A stretch of DNA of 8,070 nt, from assembly GCF_937889215.1 (NCBI RefSeq), contig NZ_CALBEX010000378.1, forward strand, positions 1 to 8,070, in the 5' to 3' direction. Positions 1 through 5,261 of the stretch are shown here, one piece after another. Position 1 is the stretch's first letter. Every line of letters starts with the position of its first letter. The notes beneath the pieces were generated by a model. It saw only the letters and a program-made list of their open reading frames with translations, was not told the DNA's origin and searched no databases. The stretch comes from an uncultured Limnohabitans sp. (GTDB taxonomy: Bacteria > Pseudomonadota > Gammaproteobacteria > Burkholderiales > Burkholderiaceae_C). Both the position numbers and the translations under genes were made by a program.

Positions 1-72
1 GGGCGAAACCAAATGGGCCGAAGACACGATGGGGTTGGCATTCGCCGTGGCGGTTGATTTTTGTCGCGGCAT
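1..72 (-). CDS. Probable MarR-like winged-helix regulator, N-terminal fragment (cut by left edge)
   Basis: An open frame of 24 codons starts with ATG at 72 and runs leftwards off the window. An in-frame TGA lies 12 bases upstream of the ATG, so no earlier start is available. The readable part includes NPIVSSAHLVS. I recognise this, from memory only, as resembling the start of winged-helix MarR-like regulators found in Comamonadaceae, where a phrase like VSSAHL precedes the first helix. No DNA-binding domain is visible because the rest lies outside the window. There is no strong Shine-Dalgarno sequence before the ATG. The gene is divergent from the TRAP transporter operon, the usual position of a local regulator, which supports the call. 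It could instead be a chance open frame; a frame this short proves little alone. Confidence 0.5.
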   Translation of the reverse strand, partial: MPRQKSTATANANPIVSSAHLVSP

Positions 73-103
73 GGGGAATTTTCAGACAATTGAGGAGCCA
101 AAG

Positions 104-131
104 TTTATGTCTGTTACTGACAATTTGCCAA
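104..131 (-). promoter_or_regulatory. Candidate sigma-70 promoter of the divergent regulator
   Basis: On the minus strand a -35-like TTGGCA (plus 126-131, 5 of 6 consensus bases) is followed after 16 bases by a -10-like CATAAA (plus 104-109, 4 of 6). Transcription would start near 97, giving a leader of about 25 bases before the ATG at 72. The -35 element lies inside the palindromic repeats at 118-141, so a protein bound there would be expected to affect this promoter. This is an inference from sequence match only. Confidence 0.35.
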
Positions 132-141
132 CAATTTGTTG
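118..141. promoter_or_regulatory. Tandem near-palindromes, probable operator or enhancer-binding site
   Basis: Two 13-base inverted repeats lie head to tail. TGACAATTTGCCA (118-130) is symmetric around T124 with one mismatched pair. CAACAATTTGTTG (129-141) is a perfect 6+1+6 palindrome around T135. Both contain ACAATTTG (120-127 and 131-138), offset by 11 bases, about one helical turn, so dimers could bind on the same DNA face. The pair overlaps the candidate -35 of the divergent regulator and abuts a TTGACA at 139-144. It also sits about 115-135 bases upstream of the start expected from the sigma-54 promoter, the usual place for an enhancer-binding activator. It may therefore bind the MarR-like repressor or an activator; the sequence alone does not decide. 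Confidence 0.5.
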
Positions 142-227
142 ACATTAAGGGAAAGTACTGATCACAAATCACAGATACTTTGCCTACAGTGAGTCCTTGA
201 CAGATGCACCTGATGCGCGCGCAAAGC

Positions 228-243
228 GGGCACCTTTCTTGCA
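228..243 (+). promoter_or_regulatory. Sigma-54 (RpoN) promoter of the dctPQM operon
   Basis: The sequence GGGCACCTTTCTTGCA matches the sigma-54 pattern TGGCAC-N5-TTGC(A/T) at every fixed position except the first T. The invariant GG (229-230) and GC (241-242) are separated by exactly 10 bases, as sigma-54 requires. Transcription would begin about 12 bases past the GC, near 254, leaving a leader of about 32 bases that contains the dctP ribosome binding site. TRAP and other dicarboxylate transporters are known in several proteobacteria to use sigma-54 with a DctD-type activator. No activator gene is visible here, and I did not find a clear IHF site between the upstream repeats and the promoter. 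Confidence 0.6.
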
Positions 244-285
244 CTGGCCATAGGACCGTTCATTCCATCTTTCTCAGGAGTTTTC

Positions 286-1260
286 ATGCAACGTCGTGCC
301 CTTCACCTCAGCCTGCTCGCTGGCCTGCTCGCTGTTTCCGGCTTCGTATCGGCCCAAACCAAATGGGACCTGCCTGCCGCTTACCCTGCCACCAACTTCC
401 ATTCGGTCAACCTGAACCAGTTCGCTGCCGATGTGGACAAAGCCTCGGGCGGCAAACTCAAGATCACCGTCCACCCCGGCGCCTCGCTCTACAAAGCACC
501 CGAAATCAAGCGCGCCGTGCAAGGCAACCAAGCCCAGATGGGTGAAATTTTGTTGGCGGCCTACCAAAATGAATGGCAGATGTTTGGCGCTGACGGCCTG
601 CCATTTCTAGCCACCAGCTACGACGAGTCCATCAAACTTTACAAAGCGCAACGCCCCTTCCTGGAAAAGAAACTGGCCGAACAAGGCATGAAGCTCTTGT
701 ACGCCGTGGCCTGGCCCCCACAGGGCATTTACAGCAAAAAGCCCATCCAAAGTGCCGCCGACCTCAAGGGAAGCAAATGGCGTGCCTACAGCCCCTCGAC
801 ATCGCGCATTGCAGAATTGGTGGGTGCGCAACCCGTGACGGTGCAAGCGGCAGAACTGTCTCAGGCCATGGCCACCGGAGTGGTGGAAGCCAACATGACA
901 TCGGGCGCAACGGGCGTCGACAGCAAGCTTTACGAACACATGAAGTATTACTACGACGTGCAAGCCTGGTTGCCCAAGAACGCCATCATCGTCAACCAAA
1001 AAGCCTTTGATGCCCTCGACAAGCCCACCCAAGACGCGGTGGTCAAAGCAGCCGTGGAAGCGGAGACCCGAGGCTGGACCGCTTCGCGCAAGGTCAACAC
1101 CGACACCATAGCCGTGCTCAAGGCCAAAGGCATGACCATCGAGGCCCCCTCGGCCCAACTCAAAGCCGACATGCAAAAAGTCGGCGAGACCATGGTCAAA
1201 GAATGGCTGGCCAAAGCCGGGCCAGAAGGCCAAGCCATGCTGGACGCTTTCCGCAAGTAA
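286..1260 (+). CDS. dctP: TRAP transporter substrate-binding protein DctP
   Basis: This is the periplasmic receptor of a tripartite ATP-independent (TRAP) transporter; it captures an organic acid and delivers it to the DctQM membrane pair. The 324-residue length is normal for the family. A Sec signal peptide is clear: basic QRR, a hydrophobic stretch, then VSA with likely cleavage between A23 and Q24. The family's central motif is at about 161-175, and R166 in GSKWR is the arginine that in DctP proteins pairs with the substrate carboxylate. The following segment (190-215, EANMTSGATGVDSK) lacks the common DG before the hinge strand and resembles the SGATGxDSK subgroup of Bordetella and Polaromonas. 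The ATG is preceded by AGGAG (276-280) at 5-base spacing. It is first in the dctPQM operon, behind a sigma-54 promoter. The substrate cannot be read from sequence; a monocarboxylic or aromatic acid is possible. Confidence 0.95.
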   Translation: MQRRALHLSLLAGLLAVSGFVSAQTKWDLPAAYPATNFHSVNLNQFAADVDKASGGKLKITVHPGASLYKAPEIKRAVQGNQAQMGEILLAAYQNEWQMFGADGLPFLATSYDESIKLYKAQRPFLEKKLAEQGMKLLYAVAWPPQGIYSKKPIQSAADLKGSKWRAYSPSTSRIAELVGAQPVTVQAAELSQAMATGVVEANMTSGATGVDSKLYEHMKYYYDVQAWLPKNAIIVNQKAFDALDKPTQDAVVKAAVEAETRGWTASRKVNTDTIAVLKAKGMTIEAPSAQLKADMQKVGETMVKEWLAKAGPEGQAMLDAFRK

Positions 1261-1270
1261 AGCCATCGCC

Positions 1271-1309
1271 ACCGCCTCTTTGTTCGCGCACAGCGTGGCA
1301 AGGGGCGGT
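1271..1309 (+). promoter_or_regulatory. Stem-loop between dctP and dctQ
   Basis: Bases 1271-1280 pair with 1300-1309 in a continuous 10-bp stem with one G-T wobble, mostly G-C, around a 19-base loop. The loop can form a small inner pairing of CGC with GCG. It begins 10 bases after the dctP stop. The following bases (TTAATGTTT) are not a proper U-tract, so this is at most a leaky terminator. The more likely role is to protect the 3' end of dctP mRNA or reduce read-through, giving more binding protein than membrane subunits. The fold is seen in sequence; the role is inference. Confidence 0.5.
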
Positions 1310-1337
1310 TAATGTTTGAGGACCTGCGGGACAGTTT

Positions 1338-1841
1338 GTGATGCGTAAAACCCTGGATGCTGTTTATTCAGCGGCTGCCGCAGTGGCGGCCGTGCTCATG
1401 ATCGGCGTGCTTTTGATGGTGCTGCTGTCCATCGTCAGCCGACTACTGCACTTTCATGTGCCAGGCACCGATGCATATGCCGGCTACGCCATGGCTGGCG
1501 CAGGCTTCATGGCCTTGGCGCACACCCTCAAGCGCAACGAACACATTCGTGTCACCCTGATTCTGGGTCGGCTGACGGGAGACGCTCGCCATCGGCTGGA
1601 GTTGTGGGCCTTGACCGTGGCGGCAGTGATGTCTTTGCTGCTGAGCTTTTTTGCCTGGCGTCTGGCTTGGCAATCGCATGTGTTTCATGACATGTCCACC
1701 GGCAACGACGCCACCCCTTTGTGGATCCCCCAAATTCTGATGGGGCTGGGCAGCACGGTCTTGTGCCTGGCGTTTCTGGATGAATGGTGGCTTGAGTGGC
1801 GCGGCTTGCGTGAACATGCACAGGGTACGGGCCATGAATGA
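1338..1841 (+). CDS. dctQ: TRAP transporter small permease DctQ
   Basis: This is the small integral membrane subunit of the TRAP transporter, which joins DctM in the inner membrane and helps dock DctP. Four hydrophobic helices are visible at about 11-37, 46-62, 88-111 and 128-149, the usual DctQ topology, and the length of 166-167 residues is typical. The family motif appears as AHTLKRNEHIRV (61-72), with the characteristic His-Ile after a basic residue. The start is GTG at 1338 or ATG at 1341, directly adjacent; a GGGA at 1328-1331 gives 6- or 9-base spacing, so either is possible, and ATG is the commoner codon. It follows dctP after 77 bases with a stem-loop in between. Its last codons overlap the start of dctM by eight bases (ATGAATGA), which implies translational coupling. 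Confidence 0.92.
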   Translation: MMRKTLDAVYSAAAAVAAVLMIGVLLMVLLSIVSRLLHFHVPGTDAYAGYAMAGAGFMALAHTLKRNEHIRVTLILGRLTGDARHRLELWALTVAAVMSLLLSFFAWRLAWQSHVFHDMSTGNDATPLWIPQILMGLGSTVLCLAFLDEWWLEWRGLREHAQGTGHE

Positions 1842-3129
1842 TTTGTTGATCACGGCACTGCTGATCGTGTCGCTGTTCGCCTTGCTGGGCAGCGGTGTGT
1901 GGATCGGCCTGACGCTGGCGGGTGTGGCCTGGATCGGGATGGAGCTTTTTTCTACCCGTTCGGCAGGTGATGCCATGGCTTTGACCATTTGGGGCTCGGC
2001 CAGCAGCTGGACCTTGACCGCCCTGCCCCTGTTTGTGTGGATGGGCGAGATTTTGTTTCGCACCAAATTGTCCGAGAGCATGTTTCGCGGTCTGGCCCCC
2101 TGGGTCAACTTTTTGCCGGGTCGCTTACTGCACACCAATATTTTGGGCAGCACCATTTTTGCGGCCGTCTCGGGCTCTTCGGCTGCCACCTGCGCCACCA
2201 TTGGCAAGATGAGCATCCCCGAACTGACGCAACGCGGTTATCCGGCCGACAAAATCGTCGGCTCGTTGGGCGGTGCAAGCACGCTGGGCCTGTTGATTCC
2301 TCCGTCCATCATCATGATCGTCTACGGCGTGGCCGCTGAAGTGTCCATTGCCAAACTGTTTGTGGCGGGCGTGGTCCCGGGTTTGATGTTGGCCTGCTTG
2401 TTCAGCGGTTACCTGATGGTCTGGGCTTTGCGCAACCCCGACCAGGTGCCACGACATGACGACCACATGAGCCTGCGCAAAAAGCTGCGTGAATCGCGTC
2501 ACCTGATTCCTGTGGTCTTGCTGATCGGCGGGGTAATCGGCACCATTTACACCGGCATCGCCACCGCCACCGAAGCAGCGGCAGTGGGGGTGGTGGGGGC
2601 CGTGCTGCTGTCGGCAGTGCAAGGCTCGCTCAACTGGGCCACCTTTCGAGAAGCGCTGATGGGCGCTACCCGCCTGTACTGCATGATCGCGCTGATCCTG
2701 ACCGGTGCTGCTTTCCTGACCTTGTCGATGGGCTACATCGGCTTGCCCAGGCATTTGGCCGAATACGTCACAGCCCTGCAGCTCTCGCCTGCGGTGCTGA
2801 TCGTTGCACTAGCCTTTTTTTACATGCTGCTCGGTTGCTTTCTCGATGGCATTTCCATGATCGTGTTGACCATGGGCGTGATTTTGCCCACTGTCACGGC
2901 CGCGGGCATTGACCTGCTGTGGTTTGGCGTGTTTGTGGTCATCGTGGTCGAGATGGCGCAGATCACGCCCCCTGTGGGCTTCAACCTGTTTGTGCTTCAA
3001 AGCATGACCCAGCGCGAGATCACATGGATCGCCCGAGTGTGCATGCCCTACTTTTTCATCATGGCCTTGGCTTTGGCTTTGCTTTGGTGGTTTCCAGGCT
3101 TGGTGACTTGGCTGCCTTCTCGCATGTGA
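1834..3129 (+). CDS. dctM: TRAP transporter large permease DctM
   Basis: This is the large transport subunit of the TRAP system, the sodium-coupled translocation channel in the inner membrane. It has 431 residues, typical for DctM, and about a dozen hydrophobic helices. Family signatures are clear in order: AVSGSSAATCATIG (111-124), RGYPADKIVGSLGGAST (134-150), LIPPSIIMIVYG (154-165), TATEAAAVG (244-252), LDGISMIVLTMGVILP (337-352) and EMAQITPPVGFNLFV (373-387). The ATG at 1834 is chosen over an in-frame ATG at 1780 because the protein then begins with the usual short N-terminus before helix one, overlaps dctQ by only eight bases, and has an AGGG (1822-1825) at 8-base spacing. No proper intrinsic terminator follows; a short hairpin occurs at 3181-3202. 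Confidence 0.95.
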   Translation: MNDLLITALLIVSLFALLGSGVWIGLTLAGVAWIGMELFSTRSAGDAMALTIWGSASSWTLTALPLFVWMGEILFRTKLSESMFRGLAPWVNFLPGRLLHTNILGSTIFAAVSGSSAATCATIGKMSIPELTQRGYPADKIVGSLGGASTLGLLIPPSIIMIVYGVAAEVSIAKLFVAGVVPGLMLACLFSGYLMVWALRNPDQVPRHDDHMSLRKKLRESRHLIPVVLLIGGVIGTIYTGIATATEAAAVGVVGAVLLSAVQGSLNWATFREALMGATRLYCMIALILTGAAFLTLSMGYIGLPRHLAEYVTALQLSPAVLIVALAFFYMLLGCFLDGISMIVLTMGVILPTVTAAGIDLLWFGVFVVIVVEMAQITPPVGFNLFVLQSMTQREITWIARVCMPYFFIMALALALLWWFPGLVTWLPSRM

Positions 3130-3180
3130 TGAATCACAGCACCCAATTAGGTCTACTTGATCCTCTAAGATAGCCCCTTG

Positions 3181-3202
3181 TTCGGCCGATGCACGCGCCG
3201 AA
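3181..3202 (+). terminator. Weak hairpin between dctM and rdgC
   Basis: TTCGGC (3181-3186) pairs perfectly with GCCGAA (3197-3202) around a 10-base loop, and GTCTTT follows. Six base pairs and three T residues are marginal for an intrinsic terminator. The hairpin ends only 6 bases before the rdgC Shine-Dalgarno sequence, so it could instead affect rdgC translation. A -10-like TAAGAT lies at 3166-3171 without a convincing -35. Confidence 0.3.
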
Positions 3203-3218
3203 GTCTTTGAGGATTGCT

Positions 3219-4229
3219 GTGTTTAAAAATGTGATGGTTTACCGGATCGGTGAAGGCTTTGCGCCCACGCTCGCCGATGTTCAAACGGCGCTGGAGCCGG
3301 TGCAGTTTGTGGAATGCGGCGCCAGCCAAGACAAATCCATTGGCTGGGTGCCGCCCCGGGGCGAGGCCCATGGCCCGCTGGTCGAATCGGTCTCTGGTCA
3401 GTGGATCCTGAAACTGATGATCGAGTCCAAGGCCGTGCCCGGCAATGTGGTGCGCCGCAAGGTGGACGAACGTGTCGCCGAAATAGAAGCCGCCACGGGC
3501 CGCAAACCTGGCAAAAAAGAAAAGCGCGACCTGATGGACGACGTGCTGTTGTCGCTGTTGCCGCAGGCCTTCGCGCGACAGTCAACCGTGCTGGTGTGGA
3601 TGGACTTAGAGAACCGCCGCCTGGTGCTCAATGCGGGCAGCCAAGGCAAGGCCGACGAAGTCATGTCAGCGCTGATGAACGTGATGGGCGGCCTGTCGGT
3701 CTCGCTCATCCAAACCTTGACCTCACCCCAAGCGGCCATGACGCAATGGCTCTTGGCGCAGACGCCTGACGAATGGCCCGCCGACCTGACGGTGGAGCGC
3801 GAAACTGTGCTCAAGTCCACCGGCGAAGACGCTGCCAGCGTGCGCTTCACACGCCACCACCTGGCCAACGACGATGTCCGCAAACACGTCATGGAAGGCA
3901 AATTGCCCACCCAACTGGCGCTCAGCTGGGACGGCCGCGTGGCCTTTGTCTTGACCGAGACCTTGCAGCTGAAAAAAGTGCAATACCTCGACGGCGTCAT
4001 GGACGAATCGGGCACAGACAAAACCGAAGACCGCTTTGACGCCGACGTGGCCTTGTCCACGGGCTTACTTGGGCCGCTGATCGACAGCCTGATCGAAGCC
4101 TTGGGCGGCGAGATGGAACTGGGCGCAGCGGCTGCCGATCAGGCTTTGCCCAACCCGGCACGCACCGTGGTGAACTCGACCGTCACGAGCGGCGCAGCTG
4201 AGGCTGACGCCGAAGACCCGCCGTTTTAA
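3219..4229 (+). CDS. rdgC: Recombination-associated protein RdgC
   Basis: RdgC forms a ring-shaped dimer that encircles double-stranded DNA and is reported to limit RecA activity; it acts in the cytoplasm on the nucleoid. The 336-residue product matches the family along its length: FKNVMVYRI at the N-terminus, GWVPP (42-46), the basic KPGKKEKRDLMDDVLLSLLPQAFAR region (96-120), RFDAD (272-276) and LIEALGGE (291-298). E. coli RdgC is about 300 residues and ends soon after that last motif; here an Ala- and acid-rich tail of about 38 residues follows. The start is taken as GTG at 3219, because it begins exactly at the conserved FKN and has GAGG (3209-3212) at 6-base spacing. An in-frame ATG at 3189 would add ten non-conserved residues, has no good ribosome binding site and falls in a hairpin. 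crcB follows after 45 bases. Confidence 0.95.
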   Translation: MFKNVMVYRIGEGFAPTLADVQTALEPVQFVECGASQDKSIGWVPPRGEAHGPLVESVSGQWILKLMIESKAVPGNVVRRKVDERVAEIEAATGRKPGKKEKRDLMDDVLLSLLPQAFARQSTVLVWMDLENRRLVLNAGSQGKADEVMSALMNVMGGLSVSLIQTLTSPQAAMTQWLLAQTPDEWPADLTVERETVLKSTGEDAASVRFTRHHLANDDVRKHVMEGKLPTQLALSWDGRVAFVLTETLQLKKVQYLDGVMDESGTDKTEDRFDADVALSTGLLGPLIDSLIEALGGEMELGAAAADQALPNPARTVVNSTVTSGAAEADAEDPPF

Positions 4230-4274
4230 AAGCCATCCACCCGAACATTGAACTGAAGCCGAAAGGACCCGCCC

Positions 4275-4664
4275 ATGCTCACGGTGATCGCGATTTGCCT
4301 TGGCGCTTGTGTGGGTGCGCTCTCGCGCTGGCAGTTGGGCGTGTGGCTCAGCCCGGCCAACGCCAGTGCTGGTCTGCTGCCCTGGGGAACGCTGGCGGCC
4401 AACCTGATCGGTGGTTACTTGGTGGGCGTGTGTGTGGGCGTGTTCCAGCAGCTGCCCCAACTCGACCCGGTTTGGCGGCTGGCTCTGGTGACCGGTTTTT
4501 TAGGGGCGCTGACCACGTTCTCGAGCTTCTCGGCCGAAGTGGTCGCCATGCTGCAGCAAGGGCGTTTTGCACTGGCGTGCGGCACCGCATCGCTGCACCT
4601 GTTTGGGTCACTGGCACTGACGCTGCTGGGACTCAAAACCGTGGGTCTGCTTTGGGTCCGTTGA
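4275..4664 (+). CDS. crcB: Fluoride channel CrcB/FluC
   Basis: CrcB (Fluc) is a dual-topology dimeric inner-membrane channel that exports fluoride. The 129-residue length and four hydrophobic helices fit. All known key residues are visible, and the numbering matches the well-studied Bordetella protein: the GALSRW motif (14-19), N43 in GTLAANLIGG, the TGFLGALTTFSSFS signature (73-86) with G77 and T80 of the central sodium site, and the pore phenylalanines F82 and F85. The ATG is preceded by GAAAGGA (4261-4267) at 7-base spacing. The 45-base gap after rdgC is too short for a fluoride riboswitch and I see none, so the gene is probably co-transcribed with rdgC. The next gene to the right is convergent, only four bases from this stop codon. 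Confidence 0.96.
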   Translation: MLTVIAICLGACVGALSRWQLGVWLSPANASAGLLPWGTLAANLIGGYLVGVCVGVFQQLPQLDPVWRLALVTGFLGALTTFSSFSAEVVAMLQQGRFALACGTASLHLFGSLALTLLGLKTVGLLWVR

Positions 4665-4667
4665 CCC
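4654..4667. terminator. Short hairpin at the convergent crcB / AOR-operon junction
   Basis: GGGTC (4654-4658) pairs with GACCC (4663-4667) around a CGTT loop, spanning the crcB stop and most of the four-base gap to the opposing gene. There is no T-tract on either side, so it is at best a weak bidirectional element. It is the only candidate at this junction. Confidence 0.2.
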
Positions 4668-4668
4668 G

Positions 4669-4968
4669 CTAACCGCCTCCGCGCTGCATGTAAAGATCAA
4701 AGCGCTTCATGAATGCATAGCGCTGGTCTGCGTCCAAGCCCTCAAACACAAAATTCACCCGCAGCACCGGCATGCGCATGAGCGCGATCACCCGGGGTGG
4801 CATGACTTGCCAGCGCAGATACAAGCGACCTGCCCCGATGGTGGTCACGGCGGTGGTGCCTGTGCGCTGCCAAGGGCAGTCGCCCATGGCGGCGGGCAGC
4901 CAGCCCAGCCACTCTGCCTCGGTGCAGCCCATGTCACGCTGGAACTGTTCGGCGTAGCTCGATTGCAT
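4669..4968 (-). CDS. Small uncharacterised protein, last gene of the AOR operon
   Basis: I do not recognise this 99-residue protein and assign no function. It is soluble by appearance, with no signal peptide or membrane helix. It has four Trp (20, 23, 33, 53) and two Cys (15, 31). The central part alternates like beta strands (GRLYLRWQVMPPR, then VLRVNFVFEG at 68-77), followed by a helical DQRYAFMKRFDLYMQ segment and a C-terminal RGGG. It starts 8 bases after the stop of the MoaD-like gene, so it is almost certainly co-transcribed with the AOR genes; a role in enzyme maturation, assembly or electron transfer is a guess from context. ATG at 4968 is preferred. An in-frame ATG at 5001 would overlap the MoaD-like gene by 25 bases and add a basic, Gly/Arg-rich leader; neither has a strong ribosome binding site. 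Confidence 0.8.
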   Translation of the reverse strand: MQSSYAEQFQRDMGCTEAEWLGWLPAAMGDCPWQRTGTTAVTTIGAGRLYLRWQVMPPRVIALMRMPVLRVNFVFEGLDADQRYAFMKRFDLYMQRGGG

Positions 4969-4976
4969 GCGCGGCT

Positions 4977-5231
4977 TCAGCCCCCGGCCACGGGCGGCCA
5001 TATGGCCAACACGTCGCCATCGACCAAGGTGGTGGTGCCCCGGTCTTCGGGGTTGATGTATTTGCCGTTGACCAGCACCAGATGCACAAGCTTGGGCGGC
5101 ATGCCGTAGGGCTCGATGATTTGGCTGATGCTGGCGTCAGCTGCCACGTTCAGCGTGACTTGGTTGCTGCGCCGGGCTTCGGCGGGCAAATAGTCGGTGA
5201 GCGTGGCAAACAGTTTGAAGGTGATGTTCAT
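4977..5231 (-). CDS. MoaD/ThiS-like sulfur carrier protein
   Basis: This is a small beta-grasp (ubiquitin-like) protein of 84 residues. The diagnostic features are the MNITFKLFATL first strand, LVNGKYI (53-59), DGDVLAIWPP (71-80) and the terminal VAGG. The C-terminal Gly-Gly is the residue pair that in MoaD is adenylated by MoeB and converted to a thiocarboxylate, which supplies the dithiolene sulfur of molybdopterin. Such copies are common next to bacterial AOR genes, where they are thought to serve the tungsten- or molybdenum-pterin cofactor. It lies 30 bases after the FAD gene and 8 bases before the next gene. The ATG at 5231 has only a weak ribosome binding site, suggesting coupling to upstream translation. 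A general moaD is unlikely because no moaE or other cofactor gene is adjacent, but general use cannot be excluded. Confidence 0.88.
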   Translation of the reverse strand: MNITFKLFATLTDYLPAEARRSNQVTLNVAADASISQIIEPYGMPPKLVHLVLVNGKYINPEDRGTTTLVDGDVLAIWPPVAGG

Positions 5232-5261
5232 GTGGGGTTCGTCAGGTCAATGGCCCGGACT

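Noticed and set aside
161..173. Short direct repeat ATCACA at 161-166 and 168-173
   Set aside because: Six-base repeats offset by seven occur often by chance and show no symmetry or relation to the promoter elements.
139..179. TTGACA at 139-144 with GATACT at 174-179 as a plus-strand sigma-70 promoter
   Set aside because: The spacing is 29 bases, far too long, and the 17-base position (TCACAA) is a poor -10. It remains possible that a weak promoter uses this -35.
197..202. Perfect TTGACA as a sigma-70 -35 element for dctP
   Set aside because: The bases 16-18 positions downstream (about 219-226) are GC-rich and nothing resembles a -10 box. The sigma-54 pattern explains the region better.
607..1272. 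Minus-strand 221-codon open frame opposite dctP
   Set aside because: It is antisense to a complete DctP with signal peptide and ribosome binding site, and has no recognisable domain.
1780..1833. Upstream in-frame ATG for dctM at 1780
   Set aside because: It would overlap dctQ by 62 bases and add 18 residues not typical of DctM; the ATG at 1834 fits coupling and topology.
2125..2754. Minus-strand 209-codon open frame within dctM
   Set aside because: The translation is rich in His, Gln and Asp without structure, while the plus strand gives an unmistakable DctM with all motifs.
4230..4274. Fluoride riboswitch upstream of crcB
   Set aside because: The gap is only 45 bases, mostly ribosome binding site, and does not hold the conserved riboswitch core or its pseudoknot.
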